DNA of 64,000 nucleotides, from assembly GCF_025143985.1 (NCBI RefSeq), contig NZ_CP083565.1, positions 62,001 through 126,000 of the forward strand. Reading direction: 5' to 3'. The DNA is from Sulfitobacter sp. W027. Its GTDB lineage: Bacteria > Pseudomonadota > Alphaproteobacteria > Rhodobacterales > Rhodobacteraceae. This document shows, piece by piece, positions 51,464 to 61,043 of this stretch (its first letter is position 1; each line of letters begins with the position of its first letter). Below the pieces are notes generated by a model. The model did no database searches. It was given only the letters and a program-made list of their open reading frames with translations, and was not told where the DNA came from. Position numbers and translations under genes: made by a program.

Positions 51464-53136
51464 GGTGTCATTCCTGTTTCTGCGGTGCCGGCCCGCCGGG
51501 GATCAGCAACGGCGGTAACGCCAGCGTCCTCGCGCAGCGCAACGCAAATGCCGCCGGCCATCCAAGTCCGGGCGGGCCAAGGGGCAAGGTCATGGCCGCG
51601 CGCCGTAAGGCGATCAACGTGATGTTGTGGCAGGTCTTCTTCAAAGAGCACTTTGTTGGGGTGAACATCATGGGGCGCGAAACTGCCGGGGAAAGCATAG
51701 GACGCGACCCGAGGTGCGCGCACGGCATCGCTGGGCGTCATTTCGAGGTCCAACAGATTGACAAGCACTTGCGCCATGGCCTGCACCTGTACATCGCCGC
51801 CAGGCGTGCCCATGGCCATCCAAGGCTTGCCGTTCTTCAGTCCCAAGATGGGGTTCGGCGTGAGCCTTGGCCGTTTGCCCGGAGCCAAGGCATTCAGGTG
51901 TCCGGGAATGGCGCGGCTTTGCGATCCGCGTGAAGAGACCGAAAGCCCGGTGCCCGGGATCACTACCGTGTCATAGCTGGGGTCGCTTGGGGTGGTAGAG
52001 AAGATGTTTCCAGCGCCGTCGATCACGCTGACATGGGAGGTGTCCGCACAGCCCGTTTCGAAAACGGCTGCCTTGCCAGAGTGTGAGGCGTGGGGAATGG
52101 CCGGGGCTGGCAGAGGGTCGGATTTTTCGCCGATGCTCGCAAGACGTGATGCCAAAAACTCAGCCGAGAGAAGGGTTTCCGGGGCGATTTTCATAAATCG
52201 AGGGTCTGTGATATGGGCTTCGCGGTCGGCAAAGACGCGTTTCAGGACCTCTAGCAGGAAATGCAGGTCAATTTGCCCGTCATGCTGTACCGCTTCGGGG
52301 CCTGCAAGTTCGAGCATCGCCAAGGTTTCGGCCATCGAGATGCCTTGGCACCATGCACCGCAGCAGTGAATCTCGGCGCCTCGGAAGTTCACCGCATATG
52401 TTGGCTCTTCGCGCACGTCATAGTCGGCCAAGTCATCGGCCTGCAACAGGCCTCCATTGGCGGCGTGAAAGTCTGTGATGCGTTTGGCGATTGGCCCGGT
52501 GTAAAATGCGGCCCGCGCGGCGGCGAGGCCGTCTAGCCGGTTGCCGCCTGCTGCACGTGCATCGGCCTCGGCGTCGATCAGGGTTTGCAGGGTTGTGGCG
52601 AGATCGCTTTGCCGAAAAACCTCTCCGACCTGCGGGGGACGACCATTTGGCAAGAAAATTGCTGCCGTCGAGGGGAAGCGCGCATATTTTTCAGCGCGGG
52701 AGGCGACGAAATCTGCAAATAGTGGGTAGACCTCAAACCCTTCGCGCGCGGCGTGCAGGGCCTCTGACGACACATCAGCAAAGCTGCGTGTGCCGTGCTC
52801 TGCCAGGGCTTTAATCCAACTCGCCGGGGCGGCAGGTATGATGGTTCGCAACAGCCCTTCAGGGACATGGTCGCCATGATTGCGCTGCATGGTTTGCACA
52901 TCGGCGGCACGGGGCCAGACGCCTACCCCGTCGATGCTTACGACCCGCGCATCTTCGGCCCGGTAGAGGATGATCGGTGCCACTCCCGCAAAGGAGACGA
53001 GATCAGGCTGTACCACGCCAAGTGCGATGCCTGCTGCAACGCCCGCATCTACCGCGTTGCCGCCCGACTCTAATATGCGCCGGGCTGCGCCTGTGGCGAT
53101 GGGATGACCTGTTGCCACTGCCCAATTGTCGTTCAT
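51460..53136 (-). CDS. Gamma-glutamyltransferase-family protein without signal peptide
   Basis: 558 residues. ATGHPIATGAARRILESGGN, AVDAGVAAGIALGVVQPDLV and the processing site ADTSHVSVIDGAGN (Thr at about 366) place it in the Ntn-hydrolase GGT family. The second residue of the TT pair of classic GGT is Ser, and the Ser-Ser/Gly-Gly region is GTPGGDVQVQ. No signal peptide is visible, so it is probably cytoplasmic, acting on an imported gamma-linked amide. It is divergent from the GntR gene across 92 bp. Confidence 0.88.
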   Translation of the reverse strand: MNDNWAVATGHPIATGAARRILESGGNAVDAGVAAGIALGVVQPDLVSFAGVAPIILYRAEDARVVSIDGVGVWPRAADVQTMQRNHGDHVPEGLLRTIIPAAPASWIKALAEHGTRSFADVSSEALHAAREGFEVYPLFADFVASRAEKYARFPSTAAIFLPNGRPPQVGEVFRQSDLATTLQTLIDAEADARAAGGNRLDGLAAARAAFYTGPIAKRITDFHAANGGLLQADDLADYDVREEPTYAVNFRGAEIHCCGAWCQGISMAETLAMLELAGPEAVQHDGQIDLHFLLEVLKRVFADREAHITDPRFMKIAPETLLSAEFLASRLASIGEKSDPLPAPAIPHASHSGKAAVFETGCADTSHVSVIDGAGNIFSTTPSDPSYDTVVIPGTGLSVSSRGSQSRAIPGHLNALAPGKRPRLTPNPILGLKNGKPWMAMGTPGGDVQVQAMAQVLVNLLDLEMTPSDAVRAPRVASYAFPGSFAPHDVHPNKVLFEEDLPQHHVDRLTARGHDLAPWPARTWMAGGICVALREDAGVTAVADPRRAGTAETGMTP

Positions 53137-53228
53137 CGCTATGTCCCTCAGTTTTGGTATATCCCCTATGACTATAATTTAACTACGTAGTTGACAAGTG
53201 TATTGGCAGTTGTTCTACCATAGTAATC

Positions 53229-54026
53229 ATGGATTCTGCGTCTGATAAACTTTCGCTAGCGCCACTTATGGCAGCTTGGGATGCTTTGGAGCCCGAAGGT
53301 AAAGGGCGGCCGAAATATCTTCGGCTGACCGAGGCGTTCACCACCTGCATTCAACAAAGCACCTATGCCACGGGCGGGCATTTGCCCGGTGAGACCGAGA
53401 TTGCAGCGGCGCTGCCGATCGGTCTGTCAACGGTGCAAAAAGCCCTGTCGCTATTGGTCGAACAGGGGCTGATCATCCGCCGCCGAAAGCTTGGAAGCTT
53501 CATCGCCGACACCCGCCATCAGGTGCCCGAGGTGCATGTCTACCGCTTTCGCGATCCCGCAACCGGAAATTGGAAAATGCCCTATACCCGAGTGGTCGAT
53601 ATCGAGCGGGTACCGACAGCCGAATTCGGGTCGCTCTTGTTCGGCTTTGAGGCGGAGCAGGTGATCCGTATTGACCGGCTTGTCTGGGTCACGGGATCAC
53701 AGCCTGCCTATGGTACAATGTTTCTGCACTGCGCCCATGCCGAATCCTTCCTGAAACGCTCGCTGGAGGAGCTGCATGGTATTTCCTACCACCGCATGCT
53801 TTGGGAAGATTTCCGGATCAGAACGGCTTCCGTGCGGCACAGCTCAAGAGCCGATCTGCTCTCTCGCCAAGCCTGCGCGCATCTGGACCTCGCAGCGCCT
53901 CATGTGGGGATGATCTGGGATGCCTATGAGCATGACAGCCAAGATACCTTGCAACTGATCCAGCGCTTTGAACTACCCCGCGGCCATCGTCCGATGGAAA
54001 TCGTGGAGACCAAACCGGGATTCTAA
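53229..54026 (+). CDS. GntR/HutC-family regulator (UTRA domain)
   Basis: 265 residues. The winged helix is at about 30-95 (YATGGHLPGETEIAAALPIG, STVQKALSLLVEQGLIIRRR) and the UTRA ligand domain follows (VIRIDRLVWVTGSQPAYGTM). It stands between the divergent GGT-family gene and the tripartite transporter, with 34 bp to tctC, so it probably controls both directions. Confidence 0.88.
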   Translation: MDSASDKLSLAPLMAAWDALEPEGKGRPKYLRLTEAFTTCIQQSTYATGGHLPGETEIAAALPIGLSTVQKALSLLVEQGLIIRRRKLGSFIADTRHQVPEVHVYRFRDPATGNWKMPYTRVVDIERVPTAEFGSLLFGFEAEQVIRIDRLVWVTGSQPAYGTMFLHCAHAESFLKRSLEELHGISYHRMLWEDFRIRTASVRHSSRADLLSRQACAHLDLAAPHVGMIWDAYEHDSQDTLQLIQRFELPRGHRPMEIVETKPGF

Positions 54027-54060
54027 TCCGGGACGCACTTAAACCAACAGTGGAGATAAC

Positions 54061-54999
54061 ATGAAACGTACTCTTTTGATGACCACCGCAGCCATGATGC
54101 TGGCCGCCGCACCCGCCTTGGCGGAATGGAACCCCGATGGGCCGATCCGGCTCTGGATCGGCTATGGCGCAGGCGGCGGGACTGACGTCCAAGGGCGCAC
54201 CCTTGCCAAGGAAATAGAAGCTAAACGCGGCTGGCAGGTCATCCCCGAAAACAAGGCTGGCGATGACGGCACAGTCATGTCGGCGCAACTGAAAACCGAA
54301 GAGCCCGACGGCCAGACCTTAGGTTTTGCGATCACCACAACCTATGATTTCGCCCCGATGAACAGCGACAACCTGTCACCTGAAGATTTTACCTATATCA
54401 CCACGACTGCCGGGTCGCAGATGGCAGTTCTGGCGCGCGCTGAAAGTGGTTGGAAAACGCTCGACGACCTAAAGGCGGCTGCTGCGAATGAGCAGATCGT
54501 CTGGGCCAACTGGGGCACACAGGTCGAGGCGGGTGCCGAGATCGTGGCCCGGGCCTTGGGTATCGAGGTTAACCATCTGCGCATGAAGGGTGGCCGTGGC
54601 ACGCTGAACGCGCTGGTATCAATGGATGCCAATGTCGCCTGGGGCGGCGGCGTGCAAAAGCCGCTGGTTGAAGCAGGCGAGCTGGTGATCCTTTCGTCAG
54701 CCGAGACAGGGCCAGTAGCCTTGGCGCCCGAGATGCCGACGCTGATGGATCAAGGGATCGATCTGAACCTTGGGTACCAGTACATCATCACCGGCCCCGC
54801 AGGCATGCCTGACGAAATCCGCGAAGAGATTGGCAGTGTGATTGCCGAGATCCTCGCTGATCCGCAGAGCGAGACCCGACAGTTCATTGAAAAGCAATAT
54901 CCGCCAGCGCCCATCGTGACACAGGGCGAGGCATTGCGTGAGCAAATCCTGTCGACCTATGAGGCAAACGTCACGATGATGAAAGCCTTGGCCGAGTGA
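54061..54999 (+). CDS. Tripartite tricarboxylate transporter binding protein (TctC/Bug)
   Basis: 312 residues with a signal peptide (LLMTTAAMMLAAAPALAEWN) and Bug-type motifs: WIGYGAGGGTDVQGRTLAKE, VIPENKAGDDGTVMSAQLKT, and GLQ-like loop YQYIITGPAGMPDEIREEIG. It delivers a carboxylate ligand to the TctBA permease encoded next; context suggests the substrate of the GGT-family enzyme. GTGA overlap with tctB. Confidence 0.9.
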   Translation: MKRTLLMTTAAMMLAAAPALAEWNPDGPIRLWIGYGAGGGTDVQGRTLAKEIEAKRGWQVIPENKAGDDGTVMSAQLKTEEPDGQTLGFAITTTYDFAPMNSDNLSPEDFTYITTTAGSQMAVLARAESGWKTLDDLKAAAANEQIVWANWGTQVEAGAEIVARALGIEVNHLRMKGGRGTLNALVSMDANVAWGGGVQKPLVEAGELVILSSAETGPVALAPEMPTLMDQGIDLNLGYQYIITGPAGMPDEIREEIGSVIAEILADPQSETRQFIEKQYPPAPIVTQGEALREQILSTYEANVTMMKALAE

Positions 55000-55613
55000 A
55001 GCACCGTTCCGTGCAACCTAACGAAGGCGCCCCCTCCGGGGGGCGCTGGAATATTTGGCTTGGGGTCGGCACGCTCGTGCTCATTGCCCTCTGCCTCTTC
55101 GTCTGGTTCCCGCGGGACATCAGCAGCGGCTTTCTCAAGAGAAGCCTGACCGGCAATACCATCCCCGGTGATGCCTTCTTCCCCGTTTTGCTGGTCTCAT
55201 TGATGGTGCCACTGGCTCTTTTGCTGATCGCAGGAGCGCTGAGTGGCAAGGGGCAGGGCGAGGCTGTTGGGCGTGTCAGTCTGCACAACTTGTTGTTTCT
55301 CCTCTATGCGGGCCTAGCCACCGGCGCGTCGCTCGCTTTGATGGCCTTGGGAGGGCCAATGGTGGTTTGGGTCAGCAATGCAACGGGCCTGTCCGATTTC
55401 ACCAGCTACCGCGCCGCCTCAGGCACATTTCCTTACAATGTCTCTGGGTTCCTTCTGGGCGGCACAGCGCTAAGCGCCAGCTATATCTATATCACCCGCC
55501 GCAGGCTCCGGGCTCGCGACCTGCTGGTAGCGGTACTTTCAACAGCGTTTCTGATCCTGATTTTTGCGGGATTGCTCGACAATATCCAATTGCCTCCGAA
55601 CGCCGACCTCTGA
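54996..55613 (+). CDS. Tripartite tricarboxylate transporter small subunit (TctB)
   Basis: 205 residues from GTG 54996, which overlaps the tctC stop. Four predicted membrane helices (IWLGVGTLVLIALCLFVWFP, DAFFPVLLVSLMVPLALLLI, LFLLYAGLATGASLALMALG, LLVAVLSTAFLILIFAGLLD), the TctB layout. Between its stop and tctA are 10 bases. Confidence 0.82.
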   Translation: MKHRSVQPNEGAPSGGRWNIWLGVGTLVLIALCLFVWFPRDISSGFLKRSLTGNTIPGDAFFPVLLVSLMVPLALLLIAGALSGKGQGEAVGRVSLHNLLFLLYAGLATGASLALMALGGPMVVWVSNATGLSDFTSYRAASGTFPYNVSGFLLGGTALSASYIYITRRRLRARDLLVAVLSTAFLILIFAGLLDNIQLPPNADL

Positions 55614-55623
55614 AGGATATCCC

Positions 55624-57216
55624 TTGGACCTTTTGCTGCAATATTTAGCGCTTGGAATTAGCTCCGTCTTTACCGCGGCTGATGGCAGCCTTTGGCTAAT
55701 GCCGATTGCCATGGTGCTGATCGGGGTGGTGGTCGGCATCCTTGTTGGGGCGACACCCGGTCTGTCGGGGCCGTTTGCAATGGCCATTGCGCTGCCGGTT
55801 TTGGTGTCAATATTTGGCTACGGGAACGAAGCGCTTTACCCGGTTCTTGGCTGCCTTCTGGGGATTATGAAAGGGGCGACGGTGGGTGGTGCTGTTCCTG
55901 CAATCATTTTCAATACGCCCGGGACGCCGGATGCCTTTCTCACCACGGTGGACGGCTATCCATTGGCGCAAAAGGGGCAGGGCCGCCGGGCAATCCAAAC
56001 AGCGCACTTCGCCTCTGTCGTTGGAGACAATTTTTCCGATTTGGTTCTGTTTATTGCCGCGCCTGTACTCGCGGTGGCGGTCGAGCGGGTCTTGGGTCTG
56101 CCCGAAAAATCAGCCCTTATCATTCTGTCGCTTTGCTTCATGGCAGCAGTTGTCGGCAAGGCCCCGTTAAAGGGTTTGATCGGCGGCCTGTTGGGCATGT
56201 TCGTTTCTTTGGTCGGCACGACGATGTCGGGGGATGGCCCTCGGATGACCCTTGGCATCCCGGAACTGGGCGGGGGGCTTCCGCTGACCTCCTGTGTGCT
56301 TGGCGTGCTCGTATTGTCCGAAGTGTTGATTTCGGTCGAAGACATGCGCCGCGGCCGCGGCCGCGCGACCAGCCCCGTCAAGACGCCTGAAATGGGGCCG
56401 AGGCTTACCTGGGGTGAACGCTGGCGCATGATGCCGGCCATCCTGCGCGGCGCTAGCATTGGCACGATGATCGGGGCGCTTCCGGGCATTGGCACGACCA
56501 CCGCAGCGACTTTGTCGCATGACACAGCCAAGCGGCGCTCCAAAACGCCCGAGGCCTTTGGCAAGGGCGCGATTGAAGGGGTGGTCGCAACAGAGTCTGC
56601 AAATTCGGCTGTGTCCGGGGCGAACCTGATCCCGGTTATGAGCCTTGGCATTCCGGGCAATTTCGCGGCTGTCTTTATCATTCTCGCGGTTGAGACGATC
56701 GGGGATTTTGCCTTTGGTCCGCAGGTCTTTCGCTTCACACCCATCAAGGAAATTGAAGGGTTCGACACCATCATGAACCGCGATTTAGTCATGGCCTTTG
56801 GACTGTTTACGATGATGGTCATTGCGAACATCTGCAATTGGAGTGTCGGCGGCTTCCTGATGGGGCAACTGGGTCGCCTTATTCACATCCCCAAGGACGT
56901 CATGCTGCCGGTGATCCTGACGGTTTCGCTAACAGCGGCCTATGTGCAGGATGGCGGATACGTCGGGCTTCTGAGCGCCTGTGCATTCGCCGTCATCGGG
57001 TATTTCCTGCGTCGTTTGGGGGTTTCGATCCTGCCCTTCGTGATCGGCTTTCTGCTTGCGCCAGCGCTAGAAGGGCTGATCCGCGGCAGTTTCACCGCAT
57101 CCGGCGGTGACCCCCTGTTCTTGCTGAAGTCTCCGATCAGCGTTGTGATGCTGGCGCTATCCGTATGGCTGCTTGTCCGCATGTTTCGCCAATGCCACGC
57201 AGGCGGAGAAGTGTAG
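55624..57216 (+). CDS. Tripartite tricarboxylate transporter large subunit (TctA)
   Basis: 530 residues from TTG 55624 with an AAGGAT site; upstream codons to 55564 belong to the tctB overlap. TctA features: GATPGLSGPFAMAIALPVLV, GCLLGIMKGATVGGAVPAII, FNTPGTPDAFLTTVDGYPLA, GALPGIGTTTAATLSHDTAK and ESANSAVSGANLIPVMSLGI. It is the main permease of the TctCBA importer. About 11 membrane helices. Confidence 0.93.
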   Translation: MDLLLQYLALGISSVFTAADGSLWLMPIAMVLIGVVVGILVGATPGLSGPFAMAIALPVLVSIFGYGNEALYPVLGCLLGIMKGATVGGAVPAIIFNTPGTPDAFLTTVDGYPLAQKGQGRRAIQTAHFASVVGDNFSDLVLFIAAPVLAVAVERVLGLPEKSALIILSLCFMAAVVGKAPLKGLIGGLLGMFVSLVGTTMSGDGPRMTLGIPELGGGLPLTSCVLGVLVLSEVLISVEDMRRGRGRATSPVKTPEMGPRLTWGERWRMMPAILRGASIGTMIGALPGIGTTTAATLSHDTAKRRSKTPEAFGKGAIEGVVATESANSAVSGANLIPVMSLGIPGNFAAVFIILAVETIGDFAFGPQVFRFTPIKEIEGFDTIMNRDLVMAFGLFTMMVIANICNWSVGGFLMGQLGRLIHIPKDVMLPVILTVSLTAAYVQDGGYVGLLSACAFAVIGYFLRRLGVSILPFVIGFLLAPALEGLIRGSFTASGGDPLFLLKSPISVVMLALSVWLLVRMFRQCHAGGEV

Positions 57217-57762
57217 CGCCGATCCGCGCCGTCCAATACGGAATGCCAAATTGGATCGGCCAGTTAAGCGAGGGATTAAGTCGAGCGGAGGATAAAGTGA
57301 ATCGTATCGAATGCGTGGGAAATGCGATCTGCACATTCATACCGCTAGGGTCTGTGGACAATCGCTTTCGAACGGAAGGTGGCCTAATCGAGCACCGGGT
57401 GCAGCACGAGACCCCGACAGGTCCACTTCGGCTTGGTTTTCATCTGAGCCCACAACATTGTTCAGCTCAACGATGGCAACATCAGCAAGCGTTTTTTAAC
57501 TGAATTTTTCTAAGACGCGAACTCGTTTTCATTCAATTGTTTTTAACCACTTTGCTCAATCACGCCAAAGTGCTCTTCGCTTTGCGGAACAAGCCGCTAA
57601 ATCCGTTTCGGACTTGAGCGTTTTGTAAAATCTTAATCCCAGTATTCAGTCCGCCGCAGTAATAGCGTCCTTTTTGCCAAGCAGGTTGTTCATACCTTGC
57701 TATCTTTTCAGGCATACCGCTCATAGATCGCCTGTTATTCAGGCGCTTGAAAGGTTTCCTCT
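57217..57762. other. Gap without recognised gene
   Basis: Only short open frames without family likeness. The part 57500-57650 is AT-rich and contains T-tracts, which may serve as terminator for tctA and promoter for the HPP gene. No clear stem was found. Confidence 0.4.
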
Positions 57763-58863
57763 ATGCGGTATTGGCATTACCTCTATCCGGCGCTGCCACC
57801 ATTCCAGGGGCGCGAACAGCTGCGTGCCGGCCTTGGCGCGCTGCTTGGCATCAGCCTGTGTGTCTTCCTAGTAAACCTGAGTAGCAGGATGGGCGTTTCG
57901 TCACTTTATCTTATCGCCCCTCTTGGGGCGACGGCCGTCCTGGTCTTCTGTGTTCCAAACTCACCCCTTGCTCAGCCGTGGTCAGCTGTCGTCGGCAATG
58001 TGACGGCGGCATTGGTCGCACTTATTGTGGTTTTTACCGTACCCAGCCCTTGGTCGGTCGGCATCGCGGTTGGTGCCGCGATTACCGCCATGATGTTTCT
58101 TCGGGCTCTTCACCCGCCAGGCGGTGCTGTGGCGTTGCTTACCGCTCTCAATCCATCCGAACCTCTAGAGGTCGGACTACTTTTCGCTTTTGTACCCGTT
58201 GGGCTGACCACGGCCCTCTTGGTCATTGTCGCCATCGCTTACAATAGGGCCTCGGGACGGGTTTATCCATTCCGGCAACTTGAGACGGATATCACAGAAG
58301 AACCAGCGTTACGTCTAGGATTGTCGACCGCGCAACTTGGCGAGTTGCTCGACCGGTTTAACCAGTCGACAAATCTCGGTATGGCAGACCTTGGCCGATT
58401 GCTGGCAGCGGCGGAATTAGAGGCGGCGCAGCATCGTTTTAAGGGCACGACTTGCGCAGATATTATGACCATCGACCTCATCACGGCGCAGCCTGATATG
58501 TCGGTTGCGGAGGCGGCGCGCCTCTTCCGCAGCTATGCAATCAAAAGCCTTCCAGTCGTGGACGACGCGAGGAAACTGCATGGTCTAGTGCTTCAAGTAG
58601 ATCTTCTTCAAACAGTCGCAGTACAGGACCGGCCAGTGGCTTGGCCACAGCGGCCTCCGCGTCGCAGGGTCTCGGAGGTGATGCGTCCCGCTGAACGGAT
58701 TGTATCACATGACCTTCCGGTTGGCGCGCTTCTCAACCGGCTGGCGGCGCGGGGAAGCGAGGTCGTTCCAGTCGAGCGGGAGGGCCAACTTGTTGGCATT
58801 ATCACCCGCTCAGACATCATGCGGTTGCTGCTCGATGGGGCAGAGGAGCGCATGGTCGCGTAG
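57763..58863 (+). CDS. HPP-family membrane protein with C-terminal CBS pair
   Basis: 366 residues. Four membrane helices in the first 165 residues include the HPP motif region MMFLRALHPPGGAVALLTAL and SSLYLIAPLGATAVLVFCVP. Two CBS domains follow: CADIMTIDLITAQPDMSVAE with IKSLPVVDDARKLHGLV, and VSEVMRPAERIVSHDLPVGA with EVVPVEREGQLVGIITRSDI. HPP proteins have been linked to nitrite transport in plastids and cyanobacteria; CBS pairs sense adenylates. Single gene, function here unknown. Confidence 0.9.
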   Translation: MRYWHYLYPALPPFQGREQLRAGLGALLGISLCVFLVNLSSRMGVSSLYLIAPLGATAVLVFCVPNSPLAQPWSAVVGNVTAALVALIVVFTVPSPWSVGIAVGAAITAMMFLRALHPPGGAVALLTALNPSEPLEVGLLFAFVPVGLTTALLVIVAIAYNRASGRVYPFRQLETDITEEPALRLGLSTAQLGELLDRFNQSTNLGMADLGRLLAAAELEAAQHRFKGTTCADIMTIDLITAQPDMSVAEAARLFRSYAIKSLPVVDDARKLHGLVLQVDLLQTVAVQDRPVAWPQRPPRRRVSEVMRPAERIVSHDLPVGALLNRLAARGSEVVPVEREGQLVGIITRSDIMRLLLDGAEERMVA

Positions 58864-58975
58864 GGGGGATCGCGCCGACATTGATAGGCGGGGCCAGCCG
58901 ATCCTGAGGGAAGCGCCCATCACTGCGCGTGATCTTTGCCGATTTACGACCTGCTACGAGGCTTAGCAATCCTAT

Positions 58976-58999
58976 AGCTCGGAAATACGAGCTGTTTTT
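58976..58999 (+). terminator. Possible terminator downstream of the HPP gene
   Basis: AGCTCG (58976-58981) and CGAGCT (58988-58993) with a 6-base loop, followed by GTTTTT. The stem is short, about 115 bp after the stop. Confidence 0.5.
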
Positions 59000-59573
59000 A
59001 TGCTCGTTTAGCTTGATCTCGACCTAGGCAGTGCTGCTGCATTTTCGCCATCGGACCCAGCCAGGTACTAGACCTGCGATGACCAGACAGTCTTCAAACT
59101 AAGATCGAAAGCTGCCGCTGGGTATCTGATGAAGCTCGTCGACGGGCCAGCCGAGCGCAGCCCGTCGATAGGAACATGAAATATCAGGGTTCGTGAATGG
59201 TCGCATTCTTAGACGGCATCTTTGCGGGAAGTCGGCCGGAAAGAGGTTGGCAACAGCTGCCAGCGCGAGGAGTGCCATGGATGCAGCGGATTGGAAGCGG
59301 CAGCTTTTGTTGCTAAAAGCGCAAACTTCATTCCTCCTCAATCTCGGTCAAATAATTGCGGAAAGCCTGCACATCTTTTGCCGCGTGCTCCTGAGCGGCA
59401 CCACATTTTAGGTATCCGCCCATTTTTCAGTAGACGCAGATTACTTCTCCGACCCGATAGTGCTCAACGTCCGCGTCATCTGTATTCATGCAGTTATTTG
59501 GATCACGAAGGGCCTATTCGGTGTTGGTTTTTCTTGCAATCCCCATGCTGGCTTTTCTGCCCGGGTGGTGCGC
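59000..59573. other. Gap without recognised gene
   Basis: Open frames are short on both strands and none shows a family pattern. No RNA gene is recognised. Confidence 0.4.
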
Positions 59574-61043
59574 TCAGGGATGCCCGAGGGGCTGCGATGA
59601 CCTGAAATGGCCGGTTCCGTTCCGGGCCGCGGGGCGTAACACAAGTTCCTTCAAAATGAGGTCTAGTTCGATCCAAAAAACCGATCCTTCCCCTTCGACC
59701 GAGGAGAATCCCACCTTTCCGTCAAGCAGCTCTATCAGCTGCTTTGTGATGCTTAGCCCGAGACCGCTGCTTTTGTTTGCACCCGTGGTGCCGGGGTTAA
59801 TCTGATGAAAGGGGGTGAAGATGTCGGGCTGCAGGGCCGCGGGGATGCCAATCCCATGATCGGTGACCTCGATCCGCGCTTTGTCGCTGATCCGCGTCAA
59901 GTGGACTTCAACGACATCCCCGGTGGAAGTGAATTTAGCGGCGTTGGAGATCAGGTTGTTCAAGACTTGCGTCACCCGTGCGCTGTCGGTGAGGGTGATC
60001 ACGGGCTCCTGGGGTGTGTGAACAGCGTAGCTTACTCCAAGTTTTTCTGCGTAGCCTTGGCAATTCTCAACCGCGGCTTTGACCACTTCATTGAGGTCCG
60101 TCGTCTCGCGTTTTACTGAGACTTTTCCTTCGCCTAAGGCCTGGGCATCCAGAATATCGTTCACCAGTGTCAGAAGCCGGTCCCCGTTGCGACCGGCGAC
60201 ATCTAGCAGTTTTAGAGCAATCATGTCTTCCAGCGTGCCGCCGACCCTGGCCTTCAGCAAGGACAACCCCCCTAGGAGCGAGGTGAGGGGCGTGCGCAAC
60301 TCGTGGCTGACCACGCTCATGAAGTTCATTTTTAGGCGCGCTGCTGAGGTTGCTTCTTCAGCCAGAATGCGCATTTTACTTTCCCTCTTTCTGGCAACGC
60401 GAAGTTCGATCAGAAGCAGGGAAATGAAGATACCAAAGAGGGTCAAAAGTGTCATGCCCAGATAGGCGATGGTATGTGACAATGAGAGCAGGCCGGTTCT
60501 GAACTCTGACAGAGAGCTGTTTTTGGCCTGTGCCAGAGCCACCAACAGATTGCGTAAGGCCATGTCGTAGCCTTGGAGTTCTGCGAGCATGTACGCAGCC
60601 TTTTGGCGCCTCGCGTCAGTGGTCATCTCTTGCGAGACGAATTCATCAATATGGGGTTCAATGGTTTGGAAGGTCTCCTCCAGGGCAGAAAGCACCGTTT
60701 GATCTATACCAAAGGTCGTGAGGAGCCGCGAAAGCTTTCCCTCCTGAAGGATCGTGATCCGGCTCCAGGCGATGTTAAAGCGCAAGGCCACATCCCTTGC
60801 GGGTCTAAGGCCGAGCGCGACTTCGCTGAGTTCTTTCTCAAGCCTGAGCATTTCGAACTGAAGCTGTGAACCGATCCAAAGTGGGTCGCTTTGCTCTGCG
60901 GTCTGGATACTGTCGACCCTCTCGCTCAGCTTATAAACGACCCCGACACCAAAAAGCACGGCGCCTACAAAAAATACGAGAAGCGCCGCGCGAATGGATC
61001 TGCTTTTATCGGTCACTCGACGGATATGTTTTTGAGCTGCCAT
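59574..61043 (-). CDS. Membrane sensor histidine kinase
   Basis: 489 residues: membrane helix 1 (about 19-37), a periplasmic helical domain of about 150 residues, membrane helix 2 (about 193-213), and HisKA with the phospho-His H247 in MSVVSHELRTPLTSL. The HATPase domain has NLISNAAKF (N box), TDHGIGIPAALQPDIFTPFH (G1/F) and SSGLGLSITKQLIELLDGKV (G2). No response regulator is encoded nearby. Its start overlaps the end of the secreted protein gene upstream by 31 bases, suggesting that this protein delivers the signal. Confidence 0.92.
   Translation of the reverse strand: MAAQKHIRRVTDKSRSIRAALLVFFVGAVLFGVGVVYKLSERVDSIQTAEQSDPLWIGSQLQFEMLRLEKELSEVALGLRPARDVALRFNIAWSRITILQEGKLSRLLTTFGIDQTVLSALEETFQTIEPHIDEFVSQEMTTDARRQKAAYMLAELQGYDMALRNLLVALAQAKNSSLSEFRTGLLSLSHTIAYLGMTLLTLFGIFISLLLIELRVARKRESKMRILAEEATSAARLKMNFMSVVSHELRTPLTSLLGGLSLLKARVGGTLEDMIALKLLDVAGRNGDRLLTLVNDILDAQALGEGKVSVKRETTDLNEVVKAAVENCQGYAEKLGVSYAVHTPQEPVITLTDSARVTQVLNNLISNAAKFTSTGDVVEVHLTRISDKARIEVTDHGIGIPAALQPDIFTPFHQINPGTTGANKSSGLGLSITKQLIELLDGKVGFSSVEGEGSVFWIELDLILKELVLRPAARNGTGHFRSSQPLGHP

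Noticed and set aside
59193..59605. Small open frames between the HPP gene and the histidine kinase
   Set aside because: Several overlapping short frames on both strands, none with a ribosome site plus family pattern.
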